Origin: an uncultured Kordia sp.
GTDB lineage: Bacteria; Bacteroidota; Bacteroidia; Flavobacteriales; Flavobacteriaceae
Reading direction: 5' to 3'
DNA length: 64,000 bases
Assembly: GCF_947496985.1 (NCBI RefSeq)
Contig: NZ_CANMEZ010000004.1
Span: 1-64,000 of the forward strand
Within the stretch, counting starts at the first letter, position 1; the number at the start of each line of letters is the position of its first letter. Positions 9,945 through 19,504 of this stretch are shown here, one piece after another. Made by a program: the position numbers and the translations under genes. The notes under the pieces were generated by a model. It was not told the DNA's origin and did not search any database. It saw nothing but the letters and a program-made list of their open reading frames with translations.

Positions 9945-11213
9945 TTAATTGTTAAGGTAATCTAACGTAAGTTGTACAAAAGTTTTTACGCCAAGTTTCA
10001 TTCCACTTTCGTCAATATAAAAATCAGGAGTATGATGCGAAGTTGCTTCTTTTCCAACAGGTTTTCCACCTAAAAAGAAATACAATCCAGGCACTTCTTT
10101 TTGAAAGAATGAAAAATCTTCTGCACCTGTAATAGCTCTGATTTCATTTACATTATCCGCACCAGCAGCTTTTTGAAGTGAAGGCAACATTTGTGCAGTC
10201 AACTTTGGATCGTTATACGTAATAGGATATCCTTTTTCAATTTCAATCGTTGCTTCGGCTCTGTATGCCTTTGCAATAGCAGGAACCATTTCTTTCATTC
10301 GTTTATTGATAAAGGCTTGCATATCATAATCTAACGTGCGGATGGTTCCAACCAATGTAGCTTTCTCAGGAATGATATTGCTTCGTACACCACTTGTAAA
10401 TTTTCCAATGGTAATAACTGCACCTTCTTTTGTCAATTCTGATTCTCTACTGATAATGGTTTGTAAACCATCAATAATTTTTACACTTGCCATAATTGGA
10501 TCAATACTTGTCCACGGTCGTGAACCGTGACTTTGCTTACCATTCACAGTAATTTCAAAACTTTGAGAAGCTGCCATAATTCCGCCAGGTTTATAATTAA
10601 TTGTTCCCACATTTTGTCCAGCGCTGATGTGTAAACCAAAAATGGCATCTACATCTGGGTTTTTCAATACACCTTCTTTTACCATTAGTTCTGCGCCGCC
10701 TTCTTCGCCTTTTGGAGCGCCTTCTTCGGCAGGTTGAAAGATGAATTTTATAGTTCCTCTGATTTTATCTTTATGTTTTGAAAATATCTCAGCAACGCCC
10801 ATTAAGATAGAAATATGTGTATCATGTCCGCAGGCATGCATTACACCAGTTTCAACATCATTAAACGTTGTTCTTACTTTAGATTTAAATGGAATATCTG
10901 TACGTTCTGTTACTGGAAGTGCGTCAATATCAGCGCGTAACGCTAATACTTTTCCTGGAAGATCGCCTTTTAAAATTCCCACAACACCTGTATGCGCTAC
11001 GCCAGTTTGTACTTCTAACCCTAATGATTTTAAGTGTTTTGCAATCTTTTCCGCAGTTTTAAATTCTCTGTTAGATAATTCTGGATTTTCATGAAAATCA
11101 CGTCTCCATTCAATTAATTTTGCTTCAATAGCATCTATATCTTTTTCAAATCCTTCTTGAGCGTTTATAAAACAGAAAGAAAGTAAAAAGATGATAAGAA
11201 ATAATTTCTTCAT
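9945..11213 (-). CDS. M20 family amidohydrolase with signal peptide
   Basis: ALRADIDALPV, MHACGHDTHISILMGVA, FIFQPAEEG, TGAEDFSFF motifs. Confidence 0.93.
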   Translation of the reverse strand: MKKLFLIIFLLSFCFINAQEGFEKDIDAIEAKLIEWRRDFHENPELSNREFKTAEKIAKHLKSLGLEVQTGVAHTGVVGILKGDLPGKVLALRADIDALPVTERTDIPFKSKVRTTFNDVETGVMHACGHDTHISILMGVAEIFSKHKDKIRGTIKFIFQPAEEGAPKGEEGGAELMVKEGVLKNPDVDAIFGLHISAGQNVGTINYKPGGIMAASQSFEITVNGKQSHGSRPWTSIDPIMASVKIIDGLQTIISRESELTKEGAVITIGKFTSGVRSNIIPEKATLVGTIRTLDYDMQAFINKRMKEMVPAIAKAYRAEATIEIEKGYPITYNDPKLTAQMLPSLQKAAGADNVNEIRAITGAEDFSFFQKEVPGLYFFLGGKPVGKEATSHHTPDFYIDESGMKLGVKTFVQLTLDYLNN

Positions 11214-11317
11214 AGTATGTGTTGATTGGGATGGTTATAAAATCAAAGATATTCAATTTTTTTATTTGTGGATAAAAATTCAGAAATGATCTACAGTTGT
11301 GTAATATGAATAACTAA

Positions 11318-11345
11318 AAAAGCTTCCAGTTTCCTGAAAGCTTTT
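11318..11345 (-). terminator. Hairpin terminator downstream of the short peptide gene
   Basis: AAAAGCTTCCAG tttc CTGAAAGCTTTT inverted repeat 23 nt after the peptide stop codon. Confidence 0.65.
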
Positions 11346-11367
11346 AAGTATGATATAAATTAAAGAT

Positions 11368-11529
11368 TTATCGTTCTTCATTTTTTGAAGGACAATCTTC
11401 TGTTTCACACATCGGGCAAACCGTATTAAATAAAGATTCTCCTCTTAATGGCGCACGTCCTCCTTTAATTTCAAAGTTAGAAATTGCTACTTTGTTTAAT
11501 GCTAAGTTTTTTAATTTTTGTTTTTTCAT
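11368..11529 (-). CDS. Putative RiPP (class I lanthipeptide / GG-Bacteroidetes family-like) precursor peptide, 53 aa
   Basis: MKKQKLKNLALNKVAISNFEIKGGRAPLRGESLFNTVCPMCETEDCPSKNEER*: KLKxLxLNKxxISxFE leader, GG motif, 3-Cys tail; own terminator; below the ORF-track length cutoff. Confidence 0.75.
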   Translation of the reverse strand: MKKQKLKNLALNKVAISNFEIKGGRAPLRGESLFNTVCPMCETEDCPSKNEER

Positions 11530-11602
11530 GATTTATAATTTTAAGTTAGATTTTAAAATTATAAAATATCACGTTATCAAAAGTAAGGGAAAACCATACA
11601 TC

Positions 11603-12850
11603 TTATTTTTTAAGAATTGGCTCCGGAAATAATGCTTCAAATGTATTTAAAACCTCATAAGCATTTTCACAAATACCCTGTGTTGGATGATTATTAACAG
11701 AATGATTCCAACGTAGGCAAATAATACTTTTATATATATCTTGGAACGGAATGTCTGTCGTTACATAATACTTGTAGTATAGGTACAATGCAGTTACTGT
11801 TACGGAACGACTTCCTCCATCATGACAGTGAATAACTAAATTTCCTTGTGCATAAAAATTGACAACTCCATCTGCTTTTTGTTGCGTAGGTGTTGGGAAA
11901 TTTAGTAATTGCTCAGCCTCTAAAACAGCCGCTACAAGTGTATTAATATCATTTTCATTTCCATCAACCAAGCCAACTTTATCCAATTGATTTAAATAGT
12001 ATTTTTCATTATCAGCTAATTTAAAAGGTAATGCAGGTCTTTTATCAACAGTAGGATCTGAAAACGGAATTTGTAAATCTTTAGCATCATTTTCATCATA
12101 CGCAACATTTAAGATTGCTGCAATTTTATTGTCAATAATGTTTTGTTCGTTTAATAAATAACCAGCTCCTACAAAAATATATTGTTCAGTTAGTCCTTCT
12201 GGAACGGACGCTTCTGGAACTTGAAAAATGCAGGTCATTGCTATATTTGGAAAGTTTCCAGCTGGTAAAATAGGTTGTGTACCGCAGAGTTCTCTTGGAT
12301 CAATAGATTTTAACTCTTCACAAAAAGTTTTTGTTAACGGATCAGTAATAACATCATCAGAATCACCATACATTAATAATTGTGGAATTTGATTTAATGT
12401 ATAGCTATTGTCATCATTTAAAGTCAATTTCCAAACCAAATCAAAACAATCGCCAGGCCATTTTGAAGTAGGTACTTCAAGTGCACCAAATTTAGTGGCA
12501 ATATCTTCAATATCCGTATGTTGCCACGCAATTGCAATTGTTTTTCCAGTATATTTATCGTCTCCAAAAATATGTGTAATCATTTCTGGATATTCATATT
12601 TTAAATAAGAATCATGTACTTTTTTGCCTAAGCGTTCTGCCAATGGAGTAATAGTTTCTACAGGACGTTTGCTATGACTTTTATGTCCAACACCGGCAGC
12701 AAAGATATGATCAATAGTACCAAAAGTAGCTGGCATATAATAGGCCAGTGCCGCGGCACGTTCATAACCTTTGATAGATAAATTTTCATTACTTGCTTCA
12801 GTAGGTTTTTCTGCATGTCTAAGTATCAAGATTTCTTTAGGATGTCCCAT
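11603..12850 (-). CDS. Fusion of N-terminal histidine phosphatase-like domain and C-terminal dual-specificity Cys phosphatase-like domain
   Basis: LILRHAEKP near the N-terminus; VIHCHDGGSRSVT (HCx5R) near the C-terminus; IAAILNVAYDEND typical of DSPs. Confidence 0.8.
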   Translation of the reverse strand: MGHPKEILILRHAEKPTEASNENLSIKGYERAAALAYYMPATFGTIDHIFAAGVGHKSHSKRPVETITPLAERLGKKVHDSYLKYEYPEMITHIFGDDKYTGKTIAIAWQHTDIEDIATKFGALEVPTSKWPGDCFDLVWKLTLNDDNSYTLNQIPQLLMYGDSDDVITDPLTKTFCEELKSIDPRELCGTQPILPAGNFPNIAMTCIFQVPEASVPEGLTEQYIFVGAGYLLNEQNIIDNKIAAILNVAYDENDAKDLQIPFSDPTVDKRPALPFKLADNEKYYLNQLDKVGLVDGNENDINTLVAAVLEAEQLLNFPTPTQQKADGVVNFYAQGNLVIHCHDGGSRSVTVTALYLYYKYYVTTDIPFQDIYKSIICLRWNHSVNNHPTQGICENAYEVLNTFEALFPEPILKK

Positions 12851-12896
12851 GTATTATTTTTTTTCTAAAATTAGCAAAATATTCCAAAGTTGTAGT

Positions 12897-12913
12897 AACG
12901 TAGTTTTACGTAA
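12897..12913. promoter_or_regulatory. AACGTAG-N3-TACGTAA pair, ACGTA cores 10 bp apart
   Basis: Direct reading of the divergent intergenic region 12851-12997. Confidence 0.4.
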
Positions 12914-12997
12914 TTTTTGTGTTAAATATATGGATAAACACTATTTCATTATGTGAAAAAATCAATTACTTTTATCACGATCATTAAAAGGTGAGTT

Positions 12998-14014
12998 ATG
13001 AACAGATGTATACTAACTTTAGTTGCGGTTATATTTTTAAATGTAGTAGCAGCACAAGACAGTAACAATGATAATGGATTTACAGATTATTATCCAATTG
13101 CTGCAAAACCTACATTTAGCTATCAATCAAACATAAACTCTCATGAAAGTATTTTGTTTGATGCAAAACCAATTGTGTATTATAGCGTATATAATAATAT
13201 GCGTCGAATTATGCAAGAAGGAACCAAGAGGCGTAGTGATGCAATCTATATAACGTTTCAACCACATATTCGTATGTATGCGGAAAATTCGAAACCTGTA
13301 AAAACACCTTCGTATCGTATTTTACTTGGTTGGCAACAATTATACAAAACAAAAAATAATAACTTCTTTGCTTGGGCTTTTGAAACAGGACATTATTCAA
13401 ATGGACAGTCTGGTTGTGCTTTTTTAGCAGGTGAAGATGATGAAACCATGCCATGTACTGATTTTCATGCAACGATTACAGATGATAGTAATTTATCAGA
13501 ATTGCTAAATAGAAAAAACGGAAACTTTTCTACCAATACCACTAAACTATCGGTTAATTTTAGATTCAATAATCTAAATAAATTTGATAAACCATACAAA
13601 GTACATTCGTTTACAGCTTCTTGGGAATTATATCATAATAAATTTATCGGATTACTTGATTTTGGTGGTTATACAGATTTTGATATTAATATTTATGGTA
13701 GAAATCGATTTGGTTTAGGGTACGAATATATTCATGTTTGGAAACCTAAATTACGTTATTCAATAGAACAAAAAATTGAACTCATTCAAGGTGCACATCC
13801 TTTTGTAGAACCGTTACGAAGCGAAACTACATTTACCTTGTATCCATTTGATCGTGATATTGGTATTTTTGCAAGCTATATCTATGGACATGACAACTAT
13901 AACTATCGTTTTGTTGATTCTGGAAATCAAATATCTATTGGTGTCAGTTGGGATTGGTTTACACCTTTTCAAATTAAAAGAGCTGAACTCATTAGAGAAG
14001 ATGCTGCACAGTAG
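12998..14014 (+). CDS. Outer-membrane phospholipase A (OMPLA)-like beta-barrel protein
   Basis: Signal peptide MNRCILTLVAVIFLNVVAAQ; AFETGHYSNGQSG resembles the OMPLA HxSNG catalytic motif; GNFSTNTTKLSVNFRF barrel strand. Confidence 0.6.
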   Translation: MNRCILTLVAVIFLNVVAAQDSNNDNGFTDYYPIAAKPTFSYQSNINSHESILFDAKPIVYYSVYNNMRRIMQEGTKRRSDAIYITFQPHIRMYAENSKPVKTPSYRILLGWQQLYKTKNNNFFAWAFETGHYSNGQSGCAFLAGEDDETMPCTDFHATITDDSNLSELLNRKNGNFSTNTTKLSVNFRFNNLNKFDKPYKVHSFTASWELYHNKFIGLLDFGGYTDFDINIYGRNRFGLGYEYIHVWKPKLRYSIEQKIELIQGAHPFVEPLRSETTFTLYPFDRDIGIFASYIYGHDNYNYRFVDSGNQISIGVSWDWFTPFQIKRAELIREDAAQ

Positions 14015-14221
14015 TTTTTTGTCTATTAGTTTATCTGTTTTTGTTGATTAAATGAATTCAGTATTCAGTATTCAAAATCAAAGTCTATTTTCTAACTTCG
14101 ATATTATTTTCTTGAAATTCTACAATTTTTTCCTCATTCGTATTAATAAACACAAAAAGTGCATAACTTTCGTATAAAGATATTGTAATAGCGAGTTGAG
14201 TGTTTTATTTTTGATGCAATT

Positions 14222-16561
14222 ATGCAGCAAGACATTCATCACTATATAGATCAGCTAAATGACGCGCAACGAGCGCCAACACTTCACAAAGATGGAGCGT
14301 TAATGGTAATAGCTGGTGCAGGTTCAGGAAAAACAAGAGTACTTACGTATCGAATTGCGTATTTAATGAGTCAAGGAATTGACGCGTTTAATATATTATC
14401 GTTGACATTTACCAACAAAGCAGCACGTGAAATGAAAAAGCGTATTGCTGATATTGTGGGTGGAAGTGAAGCAAAAAACTTATGGATGGGAACATTCCAT
14501 TCAATCTTTGCCAAAATTTTGCGTTTTGAAGCTGATAAACTTGGGTATCCAAGCAACTTTACCATTTATGATACGCAAGATTCTGAACGTCTTATTCGTT
14601 CTATTATCAAGGAAATGCAGTTGGATAAAGATGTTTATAAATATAAGCAAGTTAGATCGCGTATCTCTTCGTTTAAGAATAATTTAATTACGGTTAGAGC
14701 CTATTATAATGATGCTGATTTAGTAGAAGCTGATGCAATGGCAAAACGTCCAAGAATGGGTGAGATTTACAAAGAATATGTAGATCGTTGTTTCAAAGCA
14801 GGCGCAATGGATTTTGATGATTTATTATTGAGAACCAATGAATTATTGAATCGTTTTCCAGATGTATTAGCAAAATATCAAGATCGTTTCCGTTATATAT
14901 TGGTAGATGAGTACCAAGATACAAACCATTCACAATATTTAATCGTAAAAGCTTTGGCAGATCGTTTTCAGAACATTTGTGTGGTAGGAGATGATTCACA
15001 AAGTATTTATGCATTTCGTGGTGCAAACATCAACAATATCTTAAATTTTCAGAAAGATTATGATAATGCTGTAATGTATCGTTTGGAACAAAATTATCGT
15101 TCTACAAAAAACATCGTAGAAGCAGCAAACTCCGTTATAGAACACAACAAAACAAGATTAGATAAAGTTGTTTGGACAGCTAATGATCCTGGCGGAAAGA
15201 TAAAAGTAAACCGAAGTGTTACCGATGGAGAAGAAGGTCGTTTTGTAGCAGGCTCTATCTTCGAAATTAAAATGCGTGAGCAATTACACAATGGTGAATT
15301 TGCTATTCTATATCGTACCAATGCACAATCCAGAGCAATGGAAGATGCCTTGCGTAAACGTGATATTCCATACCGAATCTACGGAGGTTTATCATTTTAC
15401 CAACGTAAAGAAATTAAGGATGTCTTGGCATATTTACGCTTAGTGGTAAACCCAAAAGATGAAGAAAGCCTCAAACGTGTAATCAACTATCCAGCTCGTG
15501 GAATAGGGCAAACAACAATTGATAAACTAGTTGTTGCTGCTAAGCATTACGGACGTTCTATGTTTGAAGTGATGGAAAATATTTCCAAAATCGATCTAAA
15601 AATAAATAGCGGAACAAAAACGAAATTAGAAAACTTTGTCACGATGATTCGAAGTTTTCAAATTATGAATGAAGGTGCAAATGCATTTGAATTAACTGGA
15701 CACATTACCAAAAAAACTGGTTTAGTTCAAGAACTTAAAAAAGATGGAACGCCAGAAGGAATTGCACGAATTGAAAATATTGAAGAATTACTGAATGGTA
15801 TCAAAGATTTTGTGGAAGGACAAATAGAAGTTGCGGATGCAACAGGTGCTTTGGCAGAATTTTTAGAAGATGTTGCGCTGGCAACTGATATGGATAATGA
15901 CAAAGGAGATGATGACAGAGTTGCCTTGATGACGATTCATTTAGCAAAAGGATTGGAGTTTCCATATGTGTATATTGTGGGAATGGAAGAAGACTTGTTT
16001 CCTTCGGGAATGAGTATGAATACACGAAGCGAATTAGAAGAAGAACGTCGTTTGTTTTATGTTGCGTTAACACGAGCAGAAAAGCAAGCATATTTAACAT
16101 ACACGCAAAGTCGTTATCGTTGGGGAAAACTGGTTGATGCGGAACCAAGTCGTTTTATAGAAGAAATTGATGATAAATATCTAGATTATATTACACCAAT
16201 TGATACGTATCGTTTCAAACCTTTGGTAGATAAAGATATTTTTGGAGAAGTAGACAAAAGTAAGTTGCGTTTACAAAAACCAAAATCGGGGAGACCACCA
16301 GTTGTGGGAAGTCCAACGCCTGAACAAGTGCGTAAATTGCGCAAGTTAAAACCGCAAACATCAGAAAGTTCAACACCAAGTCCAAGTTTATTTGACGGAG
16401 ATTTAACACCTGGAACAAAAGTAGAACACACACGATTTGGTCGTGGAGAAATTCTACGAATAGAAGGCGTTGGTGGCGATAAAAAAGCTGAAATTAAATT
16501 TCAAGTTGGAGGAATTAAGAAATTATTATTACGTTTTGCAAAGTTGAAAGTGCTTTCTTAA
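14222..16561 (+). CDS. UvrD/PcrA-type ATP-dependent DNA helicase
   Basis: GAGSGKTRVLTYRIAYL, VDEYQDTN, DDSQSIYAFRGA, VALMTIHLAKGLEFPYVYIVGMEEDLFPS. Confidence 0.96.
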   Translation: MQQDIHHYIDQLNDAQRAPTLHKDGALMVIAGAGSGKTRVLTYRIAYLMSQGIDAFNILSLTFTNKAAREMKKRIADIVGGSEAKNLWMGTFHSIFAKILRFEADKLGYPSNFTIYDTQDSERLIRSIIKEMQLDKDVYKYKQVRSRISSFKNNLITVRAYYNDADLVEADAMAKRPRMGEIYKEYVDRCFKAGAMDFDDLLLRTNELLNRFPDVLAKYQDRFRYILVDEYQDTNHSQYLIVKALADRFQNICVVGDDSQSIYAFRGANINNILNFQKDYDNAVMYRLEQNYRSTKNIVEAANSVIEHNKTRLDKVVWTANDPGGKIKVNRSVTDGEEGRFVAGSIFEIKMREQLHNGEFAILYRTNAQSRAMEDALRKRDIPYRIYGGLSFYQRKEIKDVLAYLRLVVNPKDEESLKRVINYPARGIGQTTIDKLVVAAKHYGRSMFEVMENISKIDLKINSGTKTKLENFVTMIRSFQIMNEGANAFELTGHITKKTGLVQELKKDGTPEGIARIENIEELLNGIKDFVEGQIEVADATGALAEFLEDVALATDMDNDKGDDDRVALMTIHLAKGLEFPYVYIVGMEEDLFPSGMSMNTRSELEEERRLFYVALTRAEKQAYLTYTQSRYRWGKLVDAEPSRFIEEIDDKYLDYITPIDTYRFKPLVDKDIFGEVDKSKLRLQKPKSGRPPVVGSPTPEQVRKLRKLKPQTSESSTPSPSLFDGDLTPGTKVEHTRFGRGEILRIEGVGGDKKAEIKFQVGGIKKLLLRFAKLKVLS

Positions 16562-16610
16562 TATACTTCAATTACAATTAGGCTTGAACTATAACTCCTA
16601 AAAGTAGTAT

Positions 16611-17495
16611 ATGAGAGTTTATATAATTTTGATAGCAATTTTTATTTCTAAATGTGCAATAGCGCAATCGTCAAATGAATTAAAAACTGCACCAGAACTA
16701 AATTTCACATATTGGTTTGATACAGATGTAGCTAAAAATACATTGAAAAATAAGCCGATAATATTAGAATTTTGGGCAAGTTGGTGTGCTCCATGTTTAG
16801 AAGTATTACCTCATGTAAATTCTTTATCAAAAAAGTATAGTGACAAAATTACTTTTCTATCTGTAAACTCATATGATTCAAAAGAAAAGATAGAAGATGT
16901 AATGAAAAATCACACATTTTCTTCTTTTGTCGTTATGGATGCACAAAAACAGCTTACAAATTCTTTAGAAATAGGTGCAATTCCGGCAACAATTTTAATT
17001 GATGCAAATCGAAAAATTCGATGGAGAGGAAACCCGAAAGATCTTACAGAAGAATTTATAGATACATTTTTGAAAACGGATACAATCATTGTAGAATCGG
17101 GAATAAACTACACTATAAAACAAAGTGTTACCCTACAAAAAATGAATCAATATGATGACCTCAATTATGATTTAGAATTTATTAAAAGTGATAATACAAA
17201 AAGTAAGTCATTAAAAATGGAGTACAATAATGGCTTTCTATTAAAGATGCAAAATATTTGGTATCAAAGTGTTATTGAAATTATGTACAATGAACTTGGA
17301 AATTTTAATGCTTTTATATGGGAAGGCAATTTACCAGAAGATATTAGTTTTGATGTATCAGTAATGTCTAAAAGTAAAGGTTCAAAAGAATTAATATTGA
17401 CTGATTTAATAGATAGATTGTCTAAACATCTCAATTTTAAACTAGATATTGTTACAAAAGATAATAAGAAAGTTAATAGAATAACTTTTCTATAA
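16611..17495 (+). CDS. TlpA/ResA-like thioredoxin-fold protein with C-terminal extension
   Basis: Signal peptide; ILEFWASWCAPCLEVLPHV. Confidence 0.88.
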   Translation: MRVYIILIAIFISKCAIAQSSNELKTAPELNFTYWFDTDVAKNTLKNKPIILEFWASWCAPCLEVLPHVNSLSKKYSDKITFLSVNSYDSKEKIEDVMKNHTFSSFVVMDAQKQLTNSLEIGAIPATILIDANRKIRWRGNPKDLTEEFIDTFLKTDTIIVESGINYTIKQSVTLQKMNQYDDLNYDLEFIKSDNTKSKSLKMEYNNGFLLKMQNIWYQSVIEIMYNELGNFNAFIWEGNLPEDISFDVSVMSKSKGSKELILTDLIDRLSKHLNFKLDIVTKDNKKVNRITFL

Positions 17496-17517
17496 GTTCT
17501 TAATGAAAAAATTGTAT

Positions 17518-18003
17518 TTATTTAGAAGTCAATTCCATAATTATTTCGGCAAAATAAGGAAAGTAAATTCGTCCCCACATAGGTCTTCTGTGAAAGAAGA
17601 ACATTTCTTTTGTATTACTGTCAATTACAACGGGAATGGTAAAACCAGCCCATTTTTTACCAGATTGTAGTTTTTTACAATAGGTTTTGGCTTCTTCAGT
17701 AATGTTATCAGCAATCAAAATACTAATTACAGCTGTAGCCGCTTGTAAACCTCTCGGCCAACCATTGTATTCGACTTTAGAATACATAAATGATGACTTT
17801 AAATGCGCTTCTAAAAATGGTTTGGTAATGAGTGTACCGCTACAATCAGATGCAATGATAAAAGTATTTAATTGTGTTGCCATCCAACTCCACCGGAATT
17901 GCTTGTCATAACCAACCACAGAAGGCATATCTTCGATAAGAACTGAATCAGAATAAAAAATAGATTTTGCTTGTAACTTTTCTTTGAAGGAAGCTAGATT
18001 CAT
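17518..18003 (-). CDS. Hypothetical protein
   Basis: Open reading frame of 161 aa fitting between neighbours; no family recognised. Confidence 0.7.
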   Translation of the reverse strand: MNLASFKEKLQAKSIFYSDSVLIEDMPSVVGYDKQFRWSWMATQLNTFIIASDCSGTLITKPFLEAHLKSSFMYSKVEYNGWPRGLQAATAVISILIADNITEEAKTYCKKLQSGKKWAGFTIPVVIDSNTKEMFFFHRRPMWGRIYFPYFAEIIMELTSK

Positions 18004-18008
18004 ATTTA

Positions 18009-18515
18009 TTATTTTTTCAATAATTTATCTAATAATGCAACCATTTTATCAAATTCGGATTTTGTAAATCCTGTAGAAGCATATATAATTTTACCATCTT
18101 TTATAATATAATTTCTAGGAGTATACTTGGTAGCAAAATTGTTGTAAATAGCTTTAGAAGTATCAGGATACATAGGAAAAGTCACTTTAAAATCTTTTTG
18201 AAATTGTTGCACTTTTGCTAAATCATCACCACGACCAAACGCGAGCATGACAAAGTTTTTATTGTCTTTGTGTTTTAACCAAACATCTTTTTCCAGATAT
18301 GGCATTTCTAATTTACACGGTGGACACCAATTGGCAAAAAAGTTTATAAAAACGACTTTTCCTTTATAATCTGAGAGTTGAATCTTTTTATTATTTTCTA
18401 TATTAAAAACGAAGTCAGAAACATTTTGTCCTTTTTTAGCTACATCTCCATCTTGACTGTATCCAGCCAACATAAAAAAACTAAACACAACAGTAAGCAC
18501 TAATTTTATGCGCAT
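18009..18515 (-). CDS. TlpA family thioredoxin-like protein
   Basis: Signal peptide; VFINFFANWCPPCKLEMPYL. Confidence 0.92.
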   Translation of the reverse strand: MRIKLVLTVVFSFFMLAGYSQDGDVAKKGQNVSDFVFNIENNKKIQLSDYKGKVVFINFFANWCPPCKLEMPYLEKDVWLKHKDNKNFVMLAFGRGDDLAKVQQFQKDFKVTFPMYPDTSKAIYNNFATKYTPRNYIIKDGKIIYASTGFTKSEFDKMVALLDKLLKK

Positions 18516-18570
18516 GATAAAGTTTGTTTGAATGTTCTAACAAGATATAAATAAAAAGATAAAATAGTTT

Positions 18571-19017
18571 TTAAGAATTTATAAATGTTTCTAATCGATC
18601 AAAAGCACTTCCCCAACCATTGTAAATCCCCATTTTCTCTTGTTGACGGCAATACTCTTCCGTTTCGTGTACACAATGGAAAGTAAAATTTGTTTTATCA
18701 CCATCAGCTTTAAAAAGTACATGAATCTCAACATTTTCAGTCATAGGTTTAAAATCGGCAGTAAATACGATCTTTTCTTGCGCTACAATTTCAGTATAAA
18801 TTCCTTCAGAGATAAATTGATTTCCATTTGGCATTGGCATGCTAAATTTCCACTTTCCGCCTACAGTAAAATTATGTTCTACAATGTCTAACTTTGCGCC
18901 ATTTGGTGCCCACCAAGATGCAATATGTTCAGGTTGTGTCCAAGCTTCCCAAACCAATGCTAAGGGTGCATTAAACGTTCTCTCTATTGTAATGGTACGA
19001 TTGTCTAAATTACTCAT
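18571..19017 (-). CDS. SRPBCC/AHSA1-like protein
   Basis: MSNLDNRTITIERTFNAPLALVWEAWTQPEHIASWWAP; ATG at 19017 overlaps the stop of the upstream ArsR gene (ATGAGTAA), so preferred over the longer ORF start. Confidence 0.9.
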   Translation of the reverse strand: MSNLDNRTITIERTFNAPLALVWEAWTQPEHIASWWAPNGAKLDIVEHNFTVGGKWKFSMPMPNGNQFISEGIYTEIVAQEKIVFTADFKPMTENVEIHVLFKADGDKTNFTFHCVHETEEYCRQQEKMGIYNGWGSAFDRLETFINS

Positions 19018-19339
19018 GTTTTTTGTTTTTAGATTGTAATTGATGTAAATAGTTCTCAAAATTATCAAGCTTATCTTCCCACAATTGTTTGTATTGATCA
19101 ATCCACAAAAATGCTGGAATTAGTTGCTTTGGTTGAATCGTGCAGAAGCGCTCTCTGCCTTGCTTTTCTATGGAAATGACATCACATTCTTCTAAAATTT
19201 TTAAATGCTTTGAAATTGCTGGTCGACTGATATCAAACTCATCAGCAACTGCGTTGATTGACAACGTATCTTTTGCAAGCATTTCTATAATATCTCTTCG
19301 AATTGGATCGGCTATTGCCTGAAAAACATCTCTTCTCAT
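19010..19339 (-). CDS. ArsR-family HTH regulator
   Basis: VFQAIADPIRRDIIEMLAKDTLSINAVADEFDISRPAISKHLKILEECDVI. Confidence 0.93.
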   Translation of the reverse strand: MRRDVFQAIADPIRRDIIEMLAKDTLSINAVADEFDISRPAISKHLKILEECDVISIEKQGRERFCTIQPKQLIPAFLWIDQYKQLWEDKLDNFENYLHQLQSKNKKHE

Positions 19340-19346
19340 AATTTAT

Positions 19347-19388
19347 GTAACTAATCGGTTACAAATGTAAATGTAACTATTTGGTTAC
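19347..19388. promoter_or_regulatory. Two palindromic operators GTAACTAATCGGTTAC and GTAACTATTTGGTTAC
   Basis: Imperfect GTAAC(C)-type inverted repeats 26 bp apart, directly upstream of the arsR-like gene. Confidence 0.7.
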
Positions 19389-19504
19389 GCAAATTTTTTT
19401 AAGAATAATTTCAAATATTAAGTGTAGAAAAGTTTCTTTAACAATAGAAATTAGAGATGTTTAAATGGTCGGTTTTTATAATTTACTAAAACTTAAAACC
19501 CAAA

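Noticed and set aside
19018-19101. N-terminal extension of the SRPBCC ORF
   Set aside because: Lies inside the ArsR gene; coupling ATG at 19017 matches the family N-terminus.
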